Assembly: GCF_015207245.1 (NCBI RefSeq)
Contig: NZ_JADEXF010000314.1
Span: 1 to 5,354, forward strand
DNA length: 5,354 bases
Origin: Nostoc cf. edaphicum LEGE 07299
GTDB lineage: Bacteria > Cyanobacteriota > Cyanobacteriia > Cyanobacteriales > Nostocaceae
Direction of reading: 5' to 3'
How positions within the stretch are numbered: position 1 is the stretch's first letter; each line of letters starts with the position of its first letter. Under the pieces are notes generated by a model that saw only the letters and a list, made by a program, of their open reading frames with translations, did no database searches and was not told the DNA's origin. This document shows, in pieces, positions 3,548 through 5,354 of the stretch. The translations under genes and the position numbers were made by a program.

Positions 3548-5354
3548 ATGTATTTGAGGGAAAAAGCTGTGAAAAATAGTAACTGTGGACTTCAAAAAAT
3601 TGAAGTTACACAGAGGTACGAGATCATATCCCGTCCCTCTGACATAGAAGCGCACCATTGGAATGAATGGTTAGCAAGTGCTGTTGACCCAGAGTTAACA
3701 GCTTTAAATGTCCGTTCTCTTAGTGGCCCCTCAGTATACGAATATCTGCTATGCGCCCTACCTCAAACTGCCAGACGTAACGATGGGCGGCTGCGTGATG
3801 GCTACTTGAAACGATATGCCCACGCAGAGTCCGGTGCATGGTGGGTTAGCGGACTTGACCCCCTTAATGATTGGTTGGCGATGGACTGGGGACGGATGAA
3901 ACCAGATTACCCCCGCCTTGAATGGGACAAGACTACACAGCAGCAAACTCAAAAGCCAGTCAAGTACGAATCACCACCCAAAACTCCCAACCGAGTTACT
4001 TACTTGAGAATGCCCCTACATTTATGGCAGTTGGTATCACTTCGCTATAACGTGCCGATGCCAGAACATATTACCGTTACCGACCAGGGAGAAGCGTTAG
4101 GTTTTTGGGCTTGGGTTATGGCACATCCCGAAATCCCTGTAATCCTTACAGAGGGCGAGAAGAAGGCTGGTTGCTTGCTGACCTTGGGATTTGTAGCGAT
4201 CGCACTACCAGGAATCTGGAACGGTCGAGTGGGCAAGGAGGATTTAGAACGACTACACCCTGATTTAGTCCCAATGACTCAAAAGGGGCGCAAATTCGTT
4301 GTTCTATTCGACTACGAAAGCAAACCCAAAACCAAACAGCAGATTTTTCAAGCCACACGCCGCACAGCTTCTGCAATTGTAGAACTTTGTTGCCAATGTG
4401 AAGTAGCGCTGCTGCCAGGGCCAGAGAAAGGAATTGACGATTGGGTTGTGGCTCTGGGTAGAAAGGCGGATAAAGCCGTCACCACAATGATTGCTGATGC
4501 CTTGAGAATCAGCGAGTACAAGCAAAGATTTTTCATCAATCGTGCCAGGGGACTCCATAAGTACAAGCCCAATGTAACGGTGAATACCCGCTATCTCTCA
4601 CTTGCAATACACTCTCTGCCTCAATCGGGGTTAGTTGGTTTGGTTTCCGACATGGGAACAGGAAAGACTGAAATTTTGGCAGTTCTCAGAAGAGAGAACC
4701 CAAACTTGAGCTTTTTGAACAATGGGCATCGGGTTACTTTGCTCAAGAATCTCAGCGATCGCTTACAAACAGCCATGTACTCCGCGATTTCTTGCGGGGA
4801 TTGGGGTCAGGTAAAAGCTCTCAGCATTACCGTGGATTCTCTGTATAAAATGGCAAATGATTTACAGGCTTATGACATTCTATTTATTGATGAAGCCTGC
4901 CAGTATCTCGCTCACTTGCTAAAGTCCAAAACCTGCAAAGAACACAGGGGGGCGATTCTGGAAGTGCTTGAGTATCTAGTTTACAACGCCAAGCTGGTTG
5001 TTTTAGCTGATGCTCACTTGGATGATTTGACCATTGAGTTTTTCATGAATTTGCGACCGGCTGGCGAAAAACCCTACATCATCAAAAACCAGTATCGCTC
5101 AGGTGGTCGTCAAGTTCATTGGTACGAGGGGAGAAACAGCAGCGCAATCGTTGCAGAGTTCCACGCTCAACTAATGTCGGGTAAAAAACTGATGATGGTC
5201 AGCGATAGTAAGCGGTTTATCAAAAAGTTGGAGAGAGCGCTGAATGATGGGGTATCAATAGATACGCCTGATGATGAAACACCGGAATCAGCCGAAGACC
5301 GACAGCTACGGGTGTGGGCTATTCACTCGGCAAATAGCGGCTCTGAAGAGAATG
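3548..5354 (+). CDS. CyRepA1-like plasmid replication protein (DUF3854 + helicase-type ATPase), partial
   Basis: This frame is open from a stop at 3539-3541 to the right edge; 602 codons are visible and the C-terminus is missing (relatives are, from memory, about 900 residues or more). It probably initiates plasmid replication as an origin-binding, ATP-driven helicase. An N-terminal family region is seen at about 36-135 ([16 protein letters not shown], then [20 protein letters not shown]). A Toprim-like DUF3854 domain follows: [11 protein letters not shown] (198-208, acidic E202), VVLFDYE (251-257) and KGIDDW (294-299). Then comes an ATPase with Walker A SDMGTGKT (367-374, Lys373), Walker B ILFIDEA (444-450, Asp448 and Glu449) and [10 protein letters not shown] (484-493), resembling helicase motif III. 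The start is uncertain: ATG 3548 has no ribosome binding site, whereas GTG at 3569 has GAGGG (3556-3560) 8 nt before it. Two HIP1 sites lie inside. Gene neighbours are a small ribbon-helix-helix gene and the partition operon. Confidence 0.88.
   Translation, partial: MYLREKAVKNSNCGLQKIEVTQRYEIISRPSDIEAHHWNEWLASAVDPELTALNVRSLSGPSVYEYLLCALPQTARRNDGRLRDGYLKRYAHAESGAWWVSGLDPLNDWLAMDWGRMKPDYPRLEWDKTTQQQTQKPVKYESPPKTPNRVTYLRMPLHLWQLVSLRYNVPMPEHITVTDQGEALGFWAWVMAHPEIPVILTEGEKKAGCLLTLGFVAIALPGIWNGRVGKEDLERLHPDLVPMTQKGRKFVVLFDYESKPKTKQQIFQATRRTASAIVELCCQCEVALLPGPEKGIDDWVVALGRKADKAVTTMIADALRISEYKQRFFINRARGLHKYKPNVTVNTRYLSLAIHSLPQSGLVGLVSDMGTGKTEILAVLRRENPNLSFLNNGHRVTLLKNLSDRLQTAMYSAISCGDWGQVKALSITVDSLYKMANDLQAYDILFIDEACQYLAHLLKSKTCKEHRGAILEVLEYLVYNAKLVVLADAHLDDLTIEFFMNLRPAGEKPYIIKNQYRSGGRQVHWYEGRNSSAIVAEFHAQLMSGKKLMMVSDSKRFIKKLERALNDGVSIDTPDDETPESAEDRQLRVWAIHSANSGSEEN
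3556..3571 (+). promoter_or_regulatory. Ribosome binding site favouring a GTG start for rep
   Basis: GAGGG (3556-3560) precedes GTG (3569-3571) by 8 nt, the standard arrangement, while the ATG at 3548 follows only CCAGATACTAAAAACCA. If the GTG is used the protein begins at codon 8 (Met-Lys-Asn-Ser). A GTG start would fit a protein kept at low level. Confidence 0.45.

Noticed and set aside
3473..3658. 61-codon minus-strand frame over the rep start.
   Set aside because: It is Cys/Phe/Tyr-rich, lacks a ribosome binding site and overlaps the rep coding start; no support as a gene.
4045..4572. Several overlapping minus-strand open frames of 63-84 codons.
   Set aside because: All are antisense to the DUF3854 region of rep, whose plus-strand frame carries recognisable motifs.
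1..5354. Insertion sequence or transposase remnants.
   Set aside because: No transposase-like frame, terminal inverted repeats or target duplications were seen.

Overview
The window looks like the replication and partition core of a plasmid from a filamentous, Nostoc-type cyanobacterium. The host assignment rests on five copies of the cyanobacterial HIP1 octamer GCGATCGC (312-319, 337-344, 1935-1942, 4196-4203, 4755-4762) and on a large replication gene of the DUF3854/helicase type (CyRepA1-like) that is typical of cyanobacterial plasmids. The species cannot be fixed from this sequence.

Layout: the left half (1-2560) is read entirely on the minus strand. It begins at 2560 with an actin-like ParM/StbA-type segregation ATPase. 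After a 181-nt gap holding a terminator-like hairpin come four small genes (77, 81, 78 and 64 residues) joined by stop/start overlaps, then a fifth gene that runs off the left edge. The 77-residue protein directly after parM has a possible ribbon-helix-helix N-terminus and is the best candidate for a ParR-type adaptor. The 81-residue protein is a two-helix membrane protein. The other three are unrecognised.

The divergent gap 2561-2865 holds a perfect TATAAT box for parM, an inverted repeat filling the region just upstream of that box, and three spaced copies of a TTTYTGGCT motif. It is a candidate operator and centromere (parC).

The right half is read on the plus strand. It contains a 56-residue CopG-like ribbon-helix-helix protein (2866-3036), a 511-nt non-coding region rich in palindromes (3037-3547), and a replication initiator that starts at 3548 (or at a GTG at 3569 with a better ribosome binding site) and is cut by the right edge after 602 codons. 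Its visible part has the N-terminal family region, a Toprim-like DUF3854 domain and a superfamily-2-like ATPase with Walker A and B motifs.

In the non-coding region upstream of rep, a minus-strand RNA could fold into a three-way junction and, alternatively, into a terminator hairpin followed by six T. This suggests an antisense RNA controlling rep and copy number. An AT-rich stretch with further inverted repeats (3400-3480) is the most likely unwinding region. Together: Rep copies the plasmid, the small DNA-binding protein and possible RNA set copy number, and ParM with its adaptor moves copies to daughter cells. The overlapping small genes may be an uncharacterised accessory module.
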